A DNA stretch of 64,000 nt from Prorocentrum cordatum (GCA_963575745.1 CAUYUJ010007224.1:511001-575000); one strand, 5' to 3'. Numbered from the stretch's first letter, positions 33,741-42,854 are shown. Numbers and translations are program-made. The notes: generated by a model not told the origin, from the sequence alone.

Positions 33741-34380
33741 ACTGAAGGCCGAAAAGGCGAAATTGAGAACATCATGTCGTCAACAAAAACATTGGTCTGG
33801 CCACCATGGAATTCCAAGACGCCCGAAGAGGTTTCCAAAAAGCCCCTGGAGGGTCCCTTGCGGCCATCCTGGGACACGTGAGAAGCGCGGATTCCCAAGG
33901 CCTCGGAGGAGTCACGCGGGGAGCGCCAAGAACGTGCTAGAACATCCGCACACGTTGGGGATCTGGGGCGGATATCTTATGAACGGCGCCTACACGATGA
34001 CTTTTTCAGGGCTAGCGCAGCAAGAAACGGAGTCCACAACCTGGTATTCAGTGGAAACATTAGCCGCCAAATGCCTTGCGGACGATCCCAAATCGTGCAG
34101 CGCACGATGTTTTCGGCAACGCCAGAAATGACATTTTCTTGTCGCGGGCCAGCCTGCTGACATCCAGGGAAAGTATGAAATCGATCAGGGCCGCGATCGT
34201 TGTCCGTTATCGAAGACGACTACGGCGAATCACCGCCGCCCCTTGCCTTTTGGAGGCGCCCATGTGGCCGAGCGTTGTGGCCAGAGCTTTGCGAAGCTAT
34301 CGGACAATGTGCTACACCAGTCGTTGTGGAGACCCTTCGGGGAACACGCGGGGGCGACACAAACATCGGAGGAGAGGGGT
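33741..34380. other. No gene recognised
   Basis: Ordinary composition. No protein family or splice structure could be supported. Confidence 0.4.
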
Positions 34381-34381
34381 G

Positions 34382-34846
34382 ATCTATACACATATATATA
34401 CACATATGTATACACATATGTATATATACAGAGGAGAACGAGGAGGAGGAGGAGGAGGAAGAGGCGGAGAAGGAGGGGGAGAAGGATCAGGAGGAGGCGG
34501 CCGAACCAGAGGTGGAGGCGGAGGCGGAAGCGGAGGCGGAGGAGGCGGAGGCGGAGGAGGTTGAGGACGTGGAGGAAGAGGCGGAGGAGGTTGATGATGA
34601 TGGTGATGATGATGATCATGATGATGATGATCATGATGATGATGCTGCTGATGATGATGACGATGATGATGCTGCTGATTACGATGCTGATGATGCTGAT
34701 GATGCTGCTGCTGATGATCGTGATGTTGATGATGATGATGCTGATGATGCTGATTATGATGATGATGATGAAGATGCTGCTGCTGATGATGATGATGATG
34801 ATGATGATACTGATACTGATAATGATGATGCTGATGATGATGATGC

Positions 34847-34908
<62 letters not shown>

Positions 34909-34985
34909 GTTGTGAGGAGGAGGAGGAGGAGGAGGAGGAGGAGGAGGAGGAGGAGGAGATGGAGGAGGAGGAGGAGGAGGAAATG
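34382..34985. repeat. TA, GAG, GAT/GCT and GGA microsatellites
   Basis: A TATACACATATG run (34382-34430), GAGGAG/GGCGGA (34436-34590), a long GATGAT array with GCT interruptions (about 34590-34912) and AGG triplets (34914-34982). The frame 34243-35364 and its acidic counterpart are repeat-encoded. Confidence 0.9.
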
Positions 34986-34989
34986 GATT

Positions 34990-35335
34990 GGAAAAGAACT
35001 TTGGGGGGCTCCTGGGGGCTTATTGGAGACCTTTTGGGGCTCTCTGGGCCTCCTGCGGGCCATTTGGGGTTTTCTTCGGCCTTCTTCGGGAGTTCCAGGA
35101 CCTTCTGACGCCGTCGGAAGCCGTCTTGGGGTGGGGGCCTCTCTGAACCGATTTGGGGCCCTCTTGGTGTGCTCCAGGGCTGTCTTGGAGACCATGTTGG
35201 GCGTCTTGGAGGCCTCCTGGGCCGTCGTGGGGCCCTCTCGGGACCGTCTTGGGGCCCTCTTGGGCCGTTTGGGGGCCATCTGGGAGGCCTTTTGGGCGAT
35301 CTTGGGGAGCGTTTGGGCGGTCTCGGGCCGAAAAG
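34990..35335 (+). repeat. Family L tract
   Basis: CTTGGGGCCCTCTTGG, GGCCTCCTGGGCCGTC and TTTTGGGCGATCTTGG words directly after the microsatellite. Confidence 0.75.
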
Positions 35336-35464
35336 AAGGAGATGCCAGAACCCTTCAACAATGAATGGAATATCGGTGATTTTCAAGTGCCTGAAGGTAT
35401 TTCCAAGGTATTTCCAAGGGGCTCAAGGGCCTGGCCAGAAGGTTAGCTCTCATTCGTCTTCTGA

Positions 35465-36660
35465 TTGCATTCGTTGTACTGCGCTCTAATTTCTTCTGCC
35501 CCGATCAGGATAGCTCTGTTATCTGGTGCCGGCAATATTACGGCAGCGTTGAGTCACGCCCGGATGGAAGGGACACCTTTTGGAGGTGGCGTGAAAGACG
35601 AGATTGGGAGCGGGATGTACGTCAGCGTCTGTTCAGCCCACTCCACCAGATGGACGATTTCGATTCTTCTCCGTGAACCACGCCCGGAAGTCCTTCCTAT
35701 CTCCACGCCTGTTCCATCGGTCTTGGACACTCCGTCAGAGGCTCTCCCAGCGCAATCTGTTCAGTCGGCCACGCTCGAGCAGATTGCAGACATTTTGGAG
35801 AAGGAGGTACAGCCCCTACGAAAGGCAATGTCCGGGGTCCAACGACCATTGGCAGATTTGGGAATGACATTCGAGGCCGGGATGGGAGCGACCGACACGA
35901 GGATCGAAGACACCGAGAGCCGTCTCACGAACCTGGAGAACACCGCTCCGAAGATACCAGAGGCCTCTTATGCGGAATCCCAGACAAGCGAGGACATCTG
36001 GATCCACATCAAAGCGTTGGAGGACGATCTCGGGGGGCTGAAGATCATCCCCTCCATGGACACAGGGACGGCAGAGAAGGACAAGATGGTGGTGCTCGGG
36101 GGGCTGCAGTCGCTGATCTTGGTGAAGTCACGCGCTGGATCATAGACAAGCTGTGGAAGGGCTACGATCCACAGACCGAGGAGGTTTACGTGAAAAGGCG
36201 AGTTCGGCGGGATCGCCCTCGCGGACTTCGCGTCGACTGGGGACAGGGATTCGGCGGTCAAAATTTTCCGGATGGCTGCCTTCAAAGAAGGTGGCAGTCC
36301 CGCTTGGACAAAATCAGATCAATCCATTATTCAACGCGTGTTAACCCCCTTCTTATTCGGCGCGAAGCATCTCAGTGAGGGCACGACGCGAAGGATGTTT
36401 GGGTGGACCCCAGGCCGGCAAAATGTATTTGGGCACCGAAGCCGCCATACATGCCACCATCGAGAACGGGAGCTTCAAGGTGGAGTACGGCCGGGGGTGG
36501 AATGAGTGGTTAACGGATCCGGAATTCCTTGGCCTCTCCAGCGTCATCGCCAAGATGCCCGGCAAACTCGACAAGTTCTCTTCCACAGGCATTGGGAAGA
36601 CTGGGGCAAAGGTGGCCAAGCCGATTGGGGAGGGCAAGGGACCGCCAAGGGCTGCGTGAG
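35465..36660 (+). pseudogene. LINE 3 ORF1: coiled coil plus RRM-like domain, frameshifted
   Basis: The frame 35465-36145 (226 residues) contains a helical stretch (LEQIADILEKEVQPLRKAMS, then TDTRIEDTESRLTNLE) resembling the coiled coil of LINE ORF1 proteins, and then DKMVVLGGLQSL, which looks like the first strand of an RRM. After a frameshift near 36120 another frame continues with TRWIIDKLWKGYDPQTEEVYVK, then (second shift near 36197) ADFASTGDRDSAVKIFRMAA, the usual second RRM strand and helix, and finally (36421-36659) KMYLGTEAAIHATIENGSF. ORF1 proteins of this type bind element RNA. Three frames are needed, so it is a relic. The RRM call is by pattern only. Confidence 0.55.
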
Positions 36661-36850
36661 TCGTGGTAGCCGCGGCCACCGCGAGTAGGGAGCACGACGG
36701 CACTTCGGAGTTTCACCGCATACCGTTTCACAACACGGTGACCTGGGTGTTTTTTTTCCTCATCGTGCTCATCGCGCTCCTCGCGAATTCGTACCGAACA
36801 AAGAAAACCAGGTCATTACAAGCATCCGCAAATTTGACGACCGAGCACAG
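36661..36850. other. LINE 3 inter-ORF spacer
   Basis: Short stretch between the ORF1 relic and the endonuclease start. Frame 36663-36899 contains a hydrophobic stretch (WVFFFLIVLIALLAN), which I regard as incidental. Confidence 0.4.
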
Positions 36851-36857
36851 CATGCCG

Positions 36858-36958
36858 TCTTGCTTCTTGGAATGTCAAGTCACTGGGCGTAGCCACTGAT
36901 TCCACAACGTTGGAACACATTCTCATGATTATGCGAGCGAAGCCCATTGGTATGAAAC
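36858..36958 (+). pseudogene. LINE 3 endonuclease, first ~32 codons
   Basis: One phase reads LASWNVKSLGVATDSTTLEH and continues with LMIMRAKPIG, the classic opening of an EEP endonuclease (the S/T-WNV motif, with the catalytic Asn). It is cut off at about 36960 by a family L tract. Together with the ORF1 relic upstream this defines a third, 3'-truncated LINE. Confidence 0.6.
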
Positions 36959-36959
36959 A

Positions 36960-37205
36960 TCTTGGGATATCTTGAGCCATCTTGGAGGTCATCTTGGGCT
37001 CTCCCAGGCGCTCTTAGAGTCATCTAAATCAGCGCCCCCCCCCCCAAGAGGCCAGCATGTGGCTACAACCTTGGTAAAATCAATGGTGTGGCATTATCGC
37101 CGAGGCCCCTTGGAACATCTTGGGTGTCCCTGGGGGATCTCTTGGGGCTTCTTGGGGGTCTCTTGGGAGCCTGTTGAGGGTATCCTGGGGGCCTCTAGGA
37201 GCTTC
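36960..37205 (+). repeat. Family L tract
   Basis: TCTTGGAGGTCATCTTGG, CTTGGGGCTTCTTGGGGG and GGGGGCCTCTAGG words, with a poly-C run at about 37037-37046. Confidence 0.65.
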
Positions 37206-37530
37206 CTGACAGTGAGTCTGGAGTGGGTGTCATGCATCCTGGTTCGCGTTGATCGAAACCATTGCCTCTGCACTTACATTGTTGGTCGTTATCCAACAAA
37301 ACGCCCGTTCGATGTTATGCACCCCTTGTGTTATTGTGTTTCCGGGTCAAACGCTGGTATCTGTTCTGTGTTGGCAGTGCTCGGTGGCACAAGCCCCTTC
37401 CCCCGGCTCCCCCAGTTGACGAAGCCAGGGCTTCGTGCTGGTCGAACCTGCAACCGCTTCTTTGTGAGGGTGGGGGTGTGGGGGGTTTCTGGGCGCGAAG
37501 TGGGGCGTAAGGTTTGCGGAGGCTGGGGGC
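37206..37530. other. No gene recognised
   Basis: No domain is seen. The G-rich part at 37455-37500 leads into the pyrimidine tract. Confidence 0.4.
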
Positions 37531-37532
37531 AG

Positions 37533-37671
37533 CGTTCCTTATTCCCCCCTCTCTCCCTCCACCACCCCGAATCCTTCCACCCACCGCCCTCCTTCCTGCC
37601 CCTCCCTGCTCCATCCTCCCTCCAATCTCCCTCTTTTCTCATTCGCCCTTTCCTTCATTTGTCTTCCGCAG
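37533..37671 (+). promoter_or_regulatory. Very long polypyrimidine tract ending in a splice-acceptor-like CGCAG
   Basis: About 135 bases of almost pure C/T on the plus strand end in TTGTCTTCCGCAG. This is the best acceptor-like signal in the window. It could serve cis- or trans-splicing, or be a simple pyrimidine-rich repeat. Confidence 0.45.
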
Positions 37672-37680
37672 ACACTCTGG

Positions 37681-37701
37681 CCCGAGCAATTCTGGCTCAA
37701 G
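37681..37701 (+). other. Sequence resembling the dinoflagellate spliced leader
   Basis: By hand alignment, 17 of 21 bases agree with the conserved dinoflagellate spliced-leader sequence, including an unbroken TGGCTCAAG at the 3' end. It lies ten bases after the acceptor-like CGCAG. Alternatively it is part of an exon encoding DTLARAILAQGLELS. Confidence 0.3.
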
Positions 37702-37734
37702 GCCTCGAGTTGTCCAGGGCGGCGGATCCCACTT

Positions 37735-37875
37735 CTTGTAAATACCCAGACATATCCGACGTCTTGATTGTTCAACGCGGGGCTCCAGGAAGTCATGACC
37801 CTTTCCCCAGGGCCAGTTCTTCATCCTGTGCCGTCGTTTGACGGCCTGGGGCCCTGCGAGGGCTCCTGGACCCCA
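37735..37875 (+). repeat. Family S short interspersed repeat
   Basis: Anchors CAGACATATCCGACGTC, GGGGCTCCAGGAAGTC, CCCTTTCCCCAGGGCCAG, TTCATCC, TGACGGCCTGGGGCC and TGCGAGGGCTCC, in the family order. Confidence 0.65.
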
Positions 37876-38512
37876 AAGGAATATTGACGGCCCGTGGCGT
37901 GGCGAAGGCCCCAGGAACCCGATAAAACAAGCAGAGATCTTCCGCAGGCGATTGTTCAGCGCCAGTTCCCGAGGAACGCCCGGAACTCGGGGCACATTCC
38001 CCAGGGGTCCATACCTCGGGCGGGGCTGGGACGAGGATCAGTCCGCTCCACATGGCTTCCTGAACGCTCTCAGGGCGTTGCGGAACGCTCCGAGAAGGCT
38101 GCCGCGCCCGAGACATCCTCCGGAGCCGCCGGACCTCAGAGATTCTCGACGTGCCCTCACCCGAATGGATCTTCGCCCTCGCTTTGTCTCCGTGCCCCTC
38201 CAAGTCGGGGTCGGGCCTGGGGTCGCCGCACCCTGCAGTCACTGGCTGCCGTGCCTGTTCCACGACCGCGGGGGCCCGGAGGTCCGCCTCGACGCAGAAG
38301 CGGGCTCGAGCACGCGGCATGCCACGGCCAGAGCACCAGGCCCCGTCTTTCTGCATCCCGTGTCGAGCCCTGTCGATCTGTGGTGGCCCCAGGGCCCGAA
38401 GCCGGGCGAAAAAGCGCCCGTCGTTCTGAAAGAATTCTAACGCCGGGAGCTGAGGGTTGAGGGTCTCGAAGTGTTTTCACGACGCGAGCATGTCTGGGAT
38501 ACACGCCTCCAC
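37876..38512. other. No gene recognised
   Basis: GC-rich sequence with long overlapping frames on both strands (37838-38440 and 37894-38460 plus, 37793-38356 minus). None shows a domain. Exons may be hidden here, but I cannot support any. Confidence 0.4.
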
Positions 38513-38712
38513 AATGGGGTCCGAGCAGATGGGGTCGCGCTGCATCACGGATGCATCGCCAATGCTGCTCGATGCGGAGCCTGATTTGTTCCGCGCTGGC
38601 GTCGCCGATGCACCGCCAGCGTCGCCGATGCATCGCTGATGCATCGCTGATGCATCGGCGATGCATCGGCAATGCATGGGCGATGCGGCGCGATCCTCCG
38701 ATGCCATCTACA
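38513..38712. mobile_element. Family F foldback element, copy D
   Basis: The left arm GGGTCCGAGCAGATGGGGTCG and the right arm GCGCGATCCTCCGATGCCATC surround an expanded centre of GATGCATCGCTGATGCATC repeats (38600-38690). This copy has the longest central array and no GGAGGCC outer arm at its right end. Confidence 0.65.
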
Positions 38713-39150
38713 GTCAAGGCGCTGGAATGTGGGCCGCCTTGGGCTCAGGATGGGCTCCGGTTTCTGGGCCGGTCCTTAGATCCAGGTCGGGGCACTCATC
38801 CGTGGCCGCCGCTCGCTTTGGCCAGAAAAGCGCTGTCGTTCCTCACTCGGTGTCCCTTCTGGTAGCACGATGGTTCAGGGGTGACGATACAGGGTGGCAG
38901 GCATAGGAGGGGCGCAGCGACCCCCAGTGGCCCACTGATCGCCGAGGGGGTTCTGACAGCCTCACCTGCCTGGCCTCTCGCCGATTGGTCGGCGACGTAT
39001 CGCCTATTCCTGGTCGATGTCCCCCCCCCCTCTCCCTGTGCCAGTCCCGCCCCTATCGCTGCCCTTCAGCAAGGGGAGGGCCTGCAGGGTCTCGCCGCGG
39101 GACGCCCAGTGGCCGTGGCCAGTCGCGGCCAGGTGAAGGCCGAGGGCGAG
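38713..39150. other. No gene recognised
   Basis: No supportable feature before the GAG microsatellite. Confidence 0.4.
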
Positions 39151-39154
39151 GAGG

Positions 39155-39700
39155 AGTGCGAGGAGGAGGAGCAGGAGGACGAGGAGCAGGACAGAGGGCG
39201 AAGAGGAGGAGAAGGAGGAGGAGGAGGACGAGGAGGAGGAGGAGGAGGAGGAGGAGGAGGAGAAGGACGAGGAGGAAGAAGAGGAGAAGGAGGAGGAGGA
39301 GGAGGAGGAGGGGAGGAGGAGGGAGGAGAGAGGAGAGAGGAGAGAGAGAGAGGGAGAAGGGGTCGAGGAGGAGAGGAGGACGAGGGGGAGAGAGGGAGAA
39401 GGGGGGGAGGAGAGGAGGAGGAGGAGGAGAGAGGAGGAGGAGGAGGAGGAGGAGGAGGAGGGGCGGAGGAGGAGGAGGAGGAGGAGGAGGAGGAGGAGGA
39501 GGAGGAGGAGGAGGAGGAGGAGAGGAGTTGGAGGAGGAGGAGGAGGAGGAGGAGGAGGAGGAGGAGGAGGTGAGGAGGAGGAGGAGGAGGAGGTGGAGGA
39601 GGAGGAGGAGGAAGACGAGGAGGAGGATGACAAGGAGGAGGAGGAAGAGGAGGGCGGAGAAGGGCGAGGGCGAGGAGTGCGAGGAGGAGCAGCAGGAGGG
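39155..39700 (+). repeat. GAG/GGA triplet microsatellite
   Basis: About 540 bases of GAGGAG with small interruptions (GAGAGAG near 39325-39360, GACGAG near 39380). The Glu/Arg/Gly frames on plus and the Ser/Leu/Pro frames on minus are artefacts. Confidence 0.95.
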
Positions 39701-39919
39701 CGTGCATCATGACGGGCGACGAGGGCAGTAGTAGGAGCCCCCTCTTATCTTTACTTTTCAATGACTGTACCTGGACCCCATCCTGGAGGCCTCCTGATTG
39801 ATACACAGACGTCAGCCAGCAGAGTGCTCGACCTGTCCGCGCGGCCCGCGCCGGCGCGGCGATGCCGAGCCAGCTCGTGCTGAGCGTACGGGAGCGGGCC
39901 CCGCCCGAACTGAGCCGCG

Positions 39920-40124
39920 GTTGTCGAAGACGAAGAAACGGCACAAAGATAAGCTTTGGGCGTTCAGCGCGGATTTCTTCGATCTGCGCTGGACCCGCCT
40001 GGCGGCGCCTCCAACGCAGCCCCTGGCGCGCTCCGCGCGCCAGGGAGGGGGTCCAGCGCCGATCCAAGAAATCCGCGCGGACCTCCGAGAAATCATATGT
40101 TAATGCAGTTGTTTGGTCCTCCAG
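39920..40124 (+). mobile_element. Intron 1 of the fragment: 205-bp foldback, candidate introner element
   Basis: GT at 39920 and AG at 40124. Inside, 39965-39996 (CAGCGCGGATTTCTTCG...) and 40049-40080 (...CAAGAAATCCGCGCGG) are inverted repeats about 32 bases long with two or three mismatches. They enclose a perfect 10-bp hairpin, CCCTGGCGCG at 40021-40030 with CGCGCCAGGG at 40036-40045. The homologous position at 58546-58560 has no insertion. The inverted repeats start about 45 bases inside the intron, so the element's true ends are uncertain. Confidence 0.6.
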
Positions 40125-40489
40125 GCTGGCGCACCCCAGACCCGTCGCCGACGCGGGCGTCCAACGGCCTGCCGAGCTGCGCCGCGTCCACCTGGGAGGT
40201 GAGTCAGCCACACGCAATCCAGGAATCGAGGTTCGAGGGTCGAGGTTTTCGGGCGCGTTCGTCGGTTCTCGGCGCTTTTTCGGCCTCGGGATGCTCTCAG
40301 CAGCTGCGCCTCGCCGAGGGTGTTCCGGAGGTGCCCAGAGCGTGCCGAACGGCCGCCGCAGAGCAGAAGGCATGGCGCGGAAACCCACACGTGCTCGCGT
40401 CGTGAAAAATCTGGACGGGATGTTTTAGCCTTTTTGGGGTTCCGGGGGCACTTACTACCGGGCTACGGGACAGTCCACAAGAACAATTC

Positions 40490-40600
40490 GGAGTGGAAAA
40501 AAAAACCTGCCGCGGGACAGGGGTCGGGACTTCCTGGGCCCCCGTAGCACATGAATCAGGACATCGCATGTCTGGGCTACCACACGGGGTTCGAGCAGAT
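40490..40600 (-). repeat. Family S short interspersed repeat, partial, minus orientation
   Basis: GGGACAGGGGTCGGGACTTC, CTGGGCCCCCGTAG and GACATCGCATGTCTGGG in the reverse of the family order. Confidence 0.55.
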
Positions 40601-40775
40601 GGGGTCGAAGGATCTCTCCACCTTGCCGATGCGTCGGCGATGCGGCTCGATGCGGAGCCCAATGTTCTCCACGTCGGTGTCGACGATGCATCGCCGACGT
40701 CGACGATGCATCGGCGATGCGGTGCGATCCTCCGATCCCATCTAATTACTCGGACCCCGCTTGGGAGGCCTCTAG
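40583..40775. mobile_element. Family F foldback element, copy E
   Basis: The left arm GGGGTTCGAGCAGATGGGG pairs with the right arm CCCATCTAATTACTCGGACC. The centre has GATGCATCGCCGACGTCGACG and GATGCATCGGCGATG, and the right end carries TTGGGAGGCCTCT, as in copy A. The whole element lies within intron 2 of the 39.8-41.1 kb fragment. Confidence 0.7.
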
Positions 40776-41140
40776 AAAGAGATACCCTTAAACGGAGTGA
40801 TCTTTGGTCCGCGGCTTTCGGGGGTCGCGGGGGGGGGCTAAACCCAAGCACGCAAGCCCTCGTCGTATAGCCTGAAATGACCCGCAGGCCGCGCACAAAA
40901 GTTCACTCTTGCCTAGACTCACTCTCACGTGAAGCCGAGGTGATGGACCTCCCCGACGGCCTGGACGACGGCGCGCGCTGCAGCCGATCCGCCCTCGGCG
41001 AGCGTGAACGCGCAGCGAACACCGCCTGCGCCGGCGCCGCCACGGGCGAGAATGGCGGCGCTGCCGTCGTCCTCCAGCTCGAGCCTCACATCGACGACCG
41101 CATGCTCGTGGACGTCGACGGCACGCGCGGCAGCTGGCCG

Positions 41141-41365
41141 CGCCCCGACCAGTGCGCAGGCGTTGGGAGCAGGAAGCGAAGCGCACCACCACCGCCACCA
41201 CCATCTGAGGGGATTGCGGACGAGCTGACATGTGGGATTCGGGTGTGCACGATGGCCCGCGAGAGCGCCCGCAACCGTGTACACCACCACCACCGCCACG
41301 ACCACCACCACCACCACGACCACCACCACCACCACCACCACCACCACCCCTGACCACCCTCTACC
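41141..41365. repeat. Spacer with CAC microsatellite
   Basis: ACCACCACC run with GACCAC interruptions at about 41279-41350. The preceding bases may be the diverged tail of exon 3. Confidence 0.7.
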
Positions 41366-42170
41366 TCCCCTATGAGGTCCGACAACGCAGAAACATGGCA
41401 GCACCGTGAAAAATCACGACCAGAGCCTGAGCCATTTCTCTGCGCCGCTTCTCGAGCTGGATCTATAGCTGTGAGGCTCCCAGGGCTCGAACAGAAACCT
41501 TTGACGAAGATACGCCCAGCTCGAAAACACTGAGGCGCCAGGATCTCAGGGTCCATGATCCAGGTGGTGCTGTTGGTGATGCGTTTCCTTCCCTCAGATC
41601 TGACGTTGCGGCAAACAAATCCACATCGCAGAAAATACACTGGAGCCTTAGGACCCCGTCTTTTTGCGCCACTGCTCGAGTTGGATATCGATATGTGAGG
41701 CTCCCAGGGCCAAAGAAGTTTGACGAAGACGCCCGGCTCGAAGAAGCTGAGACGCTAGGATCTCAGGGTCCACCTTCCAGGTGAGCGATGCAGGACAACG
41801 GGGTCGTTTGCACCGACATTGACGCGTAAGCTGCCCGCGTAAGGTCGCGCGTGAGCGCCCTCGTCTCCAAAGTGGCGTGCCGCGCTGGCGGCCCGCGTAA
41901 GCCGCGGCGTGAGATCGCTACGCATGTTCGCGCAAGACCCGTTTCTTTTCGTCGCTCATGTGGTCTCGGTGGTTGTTCTTTTCCTTCAGATATGACGTTG
42001 CCCCAAAAATGCGACATCGCCAAGAGAAAACACCACCCGAGCCCCTGACCCCATTGTCCGACATCAATTACGTAATTCTTGAGACGGACATCGATTTGTG
42101 GGGGCCCGGGGGCCAGAACAACCCGACGAAAACGCTTGGTGCGAACAAGAAGTCGGGGGCGGCAAAGAGG
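41366..42170 (+). repeat. ~215-bp repeat, three diverged copies
   Basis: Copies at about 41366-41570, 41571-41785 and 41960-42160 share CTCAGATCTGACGTTGC-type words, GCGACATCGC/CCACATCGCAGAAAA, a C-rich stretch, CTCGAGNTGGAT, GTGAGGCTCCCAGGG, GACGAAGANGCCCGGCTCG and GGATCTCAGGGTCCA. The third copy is the most diverged and is separated from the second by about 175 bases of AGCCGCGGCGTGAG-type words. Confidence 0.6.
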
Positions 42171-42354
42171 GGGGTGATGACCAGGGGAGTGTGGATATCA
42201 TGGCGGGGGCCATGATGTCTCCCCAGATTTGCGCCTCTTCTTCTTTCAAGACGTCCCCGGGCCCTCCCCCGGGCCGCGCACGTGCCGGCGGCCATGCGCG
42301 CCCCCCCCACTCTTGGACGCCCCCCTCCTTGGATGCCCCCGACACAGTCCCTGA
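42171..42354. other. No gene recognised
   Basis: Short spacer before a family S copy. Confidence 0.4.
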
Positions 42355-42485
42355 GACTCCGACGTCGTGATTTTGTTCAATACGGGGTCCCCCGAAGTTT
42401 CGGCCCATTCCCCAGGACCGTCTTTTCCTCCCGAGTCGTTCTTGGACGGCCCCGAGGCCGGGCGAGGGACCCGACAGGGGCCGAA
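42355..42485 (+). repeat. Family S short interspersed repeat
   Basis: Anchors TCCGACGTCGTGATTTTG, GGGGTCCCCCGAAGT, CCCATTCCCCAGGACC, TCCTCCCGAGTC, GGACGGCCCCGAGGCC and GGGCGAGGGACC. Confidence 0.7.
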
Positions 42486-42569
42486 GTCCGCGAAACGCCC
42501 TCCTCCTTGACTTTTGGCATCTTTTCCATGCGCTGGACCTCTGGGGCTGCAGCGCCCGGATCCCAGGGT

Positions 42570-42729
42570 GCCCCCGAAGGCGCGGCGGGCCCCGCGCCCG
42601 CCCGCGCCGCCGCGAGCGGCGGGGGCGGCCCTGCCGCGGGCCTCGGGCTGCCCCCGAAGGCGCGGCGGGCCCCGCGCCCGCCCGCGCCGCCGCGAGCGGC
42701 GGGGGCGGCCCTGCCGCGGGCCTCGGGCT
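42570..42729. repeat. Exact 80-bp tandem duplication in a very GC-rich island
   Basis: 42570-42649 and 42650-42729 appear identical. Each begins TGCCCCCGAAGGCGCGGCGG and is almost entirely G and C. The surrounding 42530-42850 is similarly GC-rich. Because 80 is not a multiple of three, it would shift any reading frame, so a coding role is unlikely. Confidence 0.9.
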
Positions 42730-42854
42730 CGGGCCGCCGCGCCCCGGCGGCGAGGGCAGCGCCGCGGCGCCCGGGGCGCCGCGCGCGCCGCCCGCGCGGG
42801 GGGGGCTCGGCGCCGCGGCCTCGGCGGGCGCGGGCGCGGCGGCGGAGGGCTCGG

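Larger units (their letters stand above)
40199..40939 (+). other. Intron 2 of the fragment: 741 bp, flanked by a 7-bp direct repeat
   Basis: The donor GTGAGT is at 40199 and the acceptor GAG ends at 40939. GAGGTGA occurs at 40196-40202 and again at 40937-40943, so the AG and GT within one duplicated target provide both splice sites. The continuous paralogue has AAGGTGA here. The intron contains a family S copy and family F foldback copy E. Confidence 0.6.
39830..41140 (+). pseudogene. Three-exon fragment paralogous to the middle of the 57.8-59.4 kb protein
   Basis: Exon 1 (to 39919) encodes MPSQLVLSVRERAPPELSRG. Exon 2 (40125-40198) encodes WRTPDPSPTRASNGLPSCAA and ends STWE. Exon 3 (40940 to about 41130) encodes VMDLPDGLDDGARC, then SALGERERAANTACAG and LEPHIDDRMLVDV. 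All three align in order with 58501-58840 of the other copy, where the junctions are seamless (SRG|WRTP and SAWK|VMDL). Joined at GT...AG sites the reading frame stays open. No TFIIS or CCCH domain was found near this fragment, and similarity stops after about 41130, so it is either a partial duplicate or the middle of a larger diverged gene. Its function is unknown. Confidence 0.6.

Noticed and set aside
34243-35364. Acidic or Met/Arg-rich long ORFs
   Set aside because: They are translations of GAT, GAG and TA microsatellites.
36663-36899. Membrane protein suggested by a hydrophobic stretch
   Set aside because: The frame sits between LINE 3 ORF1 and its endonuclease start. The hydrophobic run comes from a T-rich segment and is isolated.
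39066-40388. 440-residue minus-strand ORF
   Set aside because: Most of it is the GAG array read on the opposite strand. The remainder overlaps the split gene fragment in antisense.
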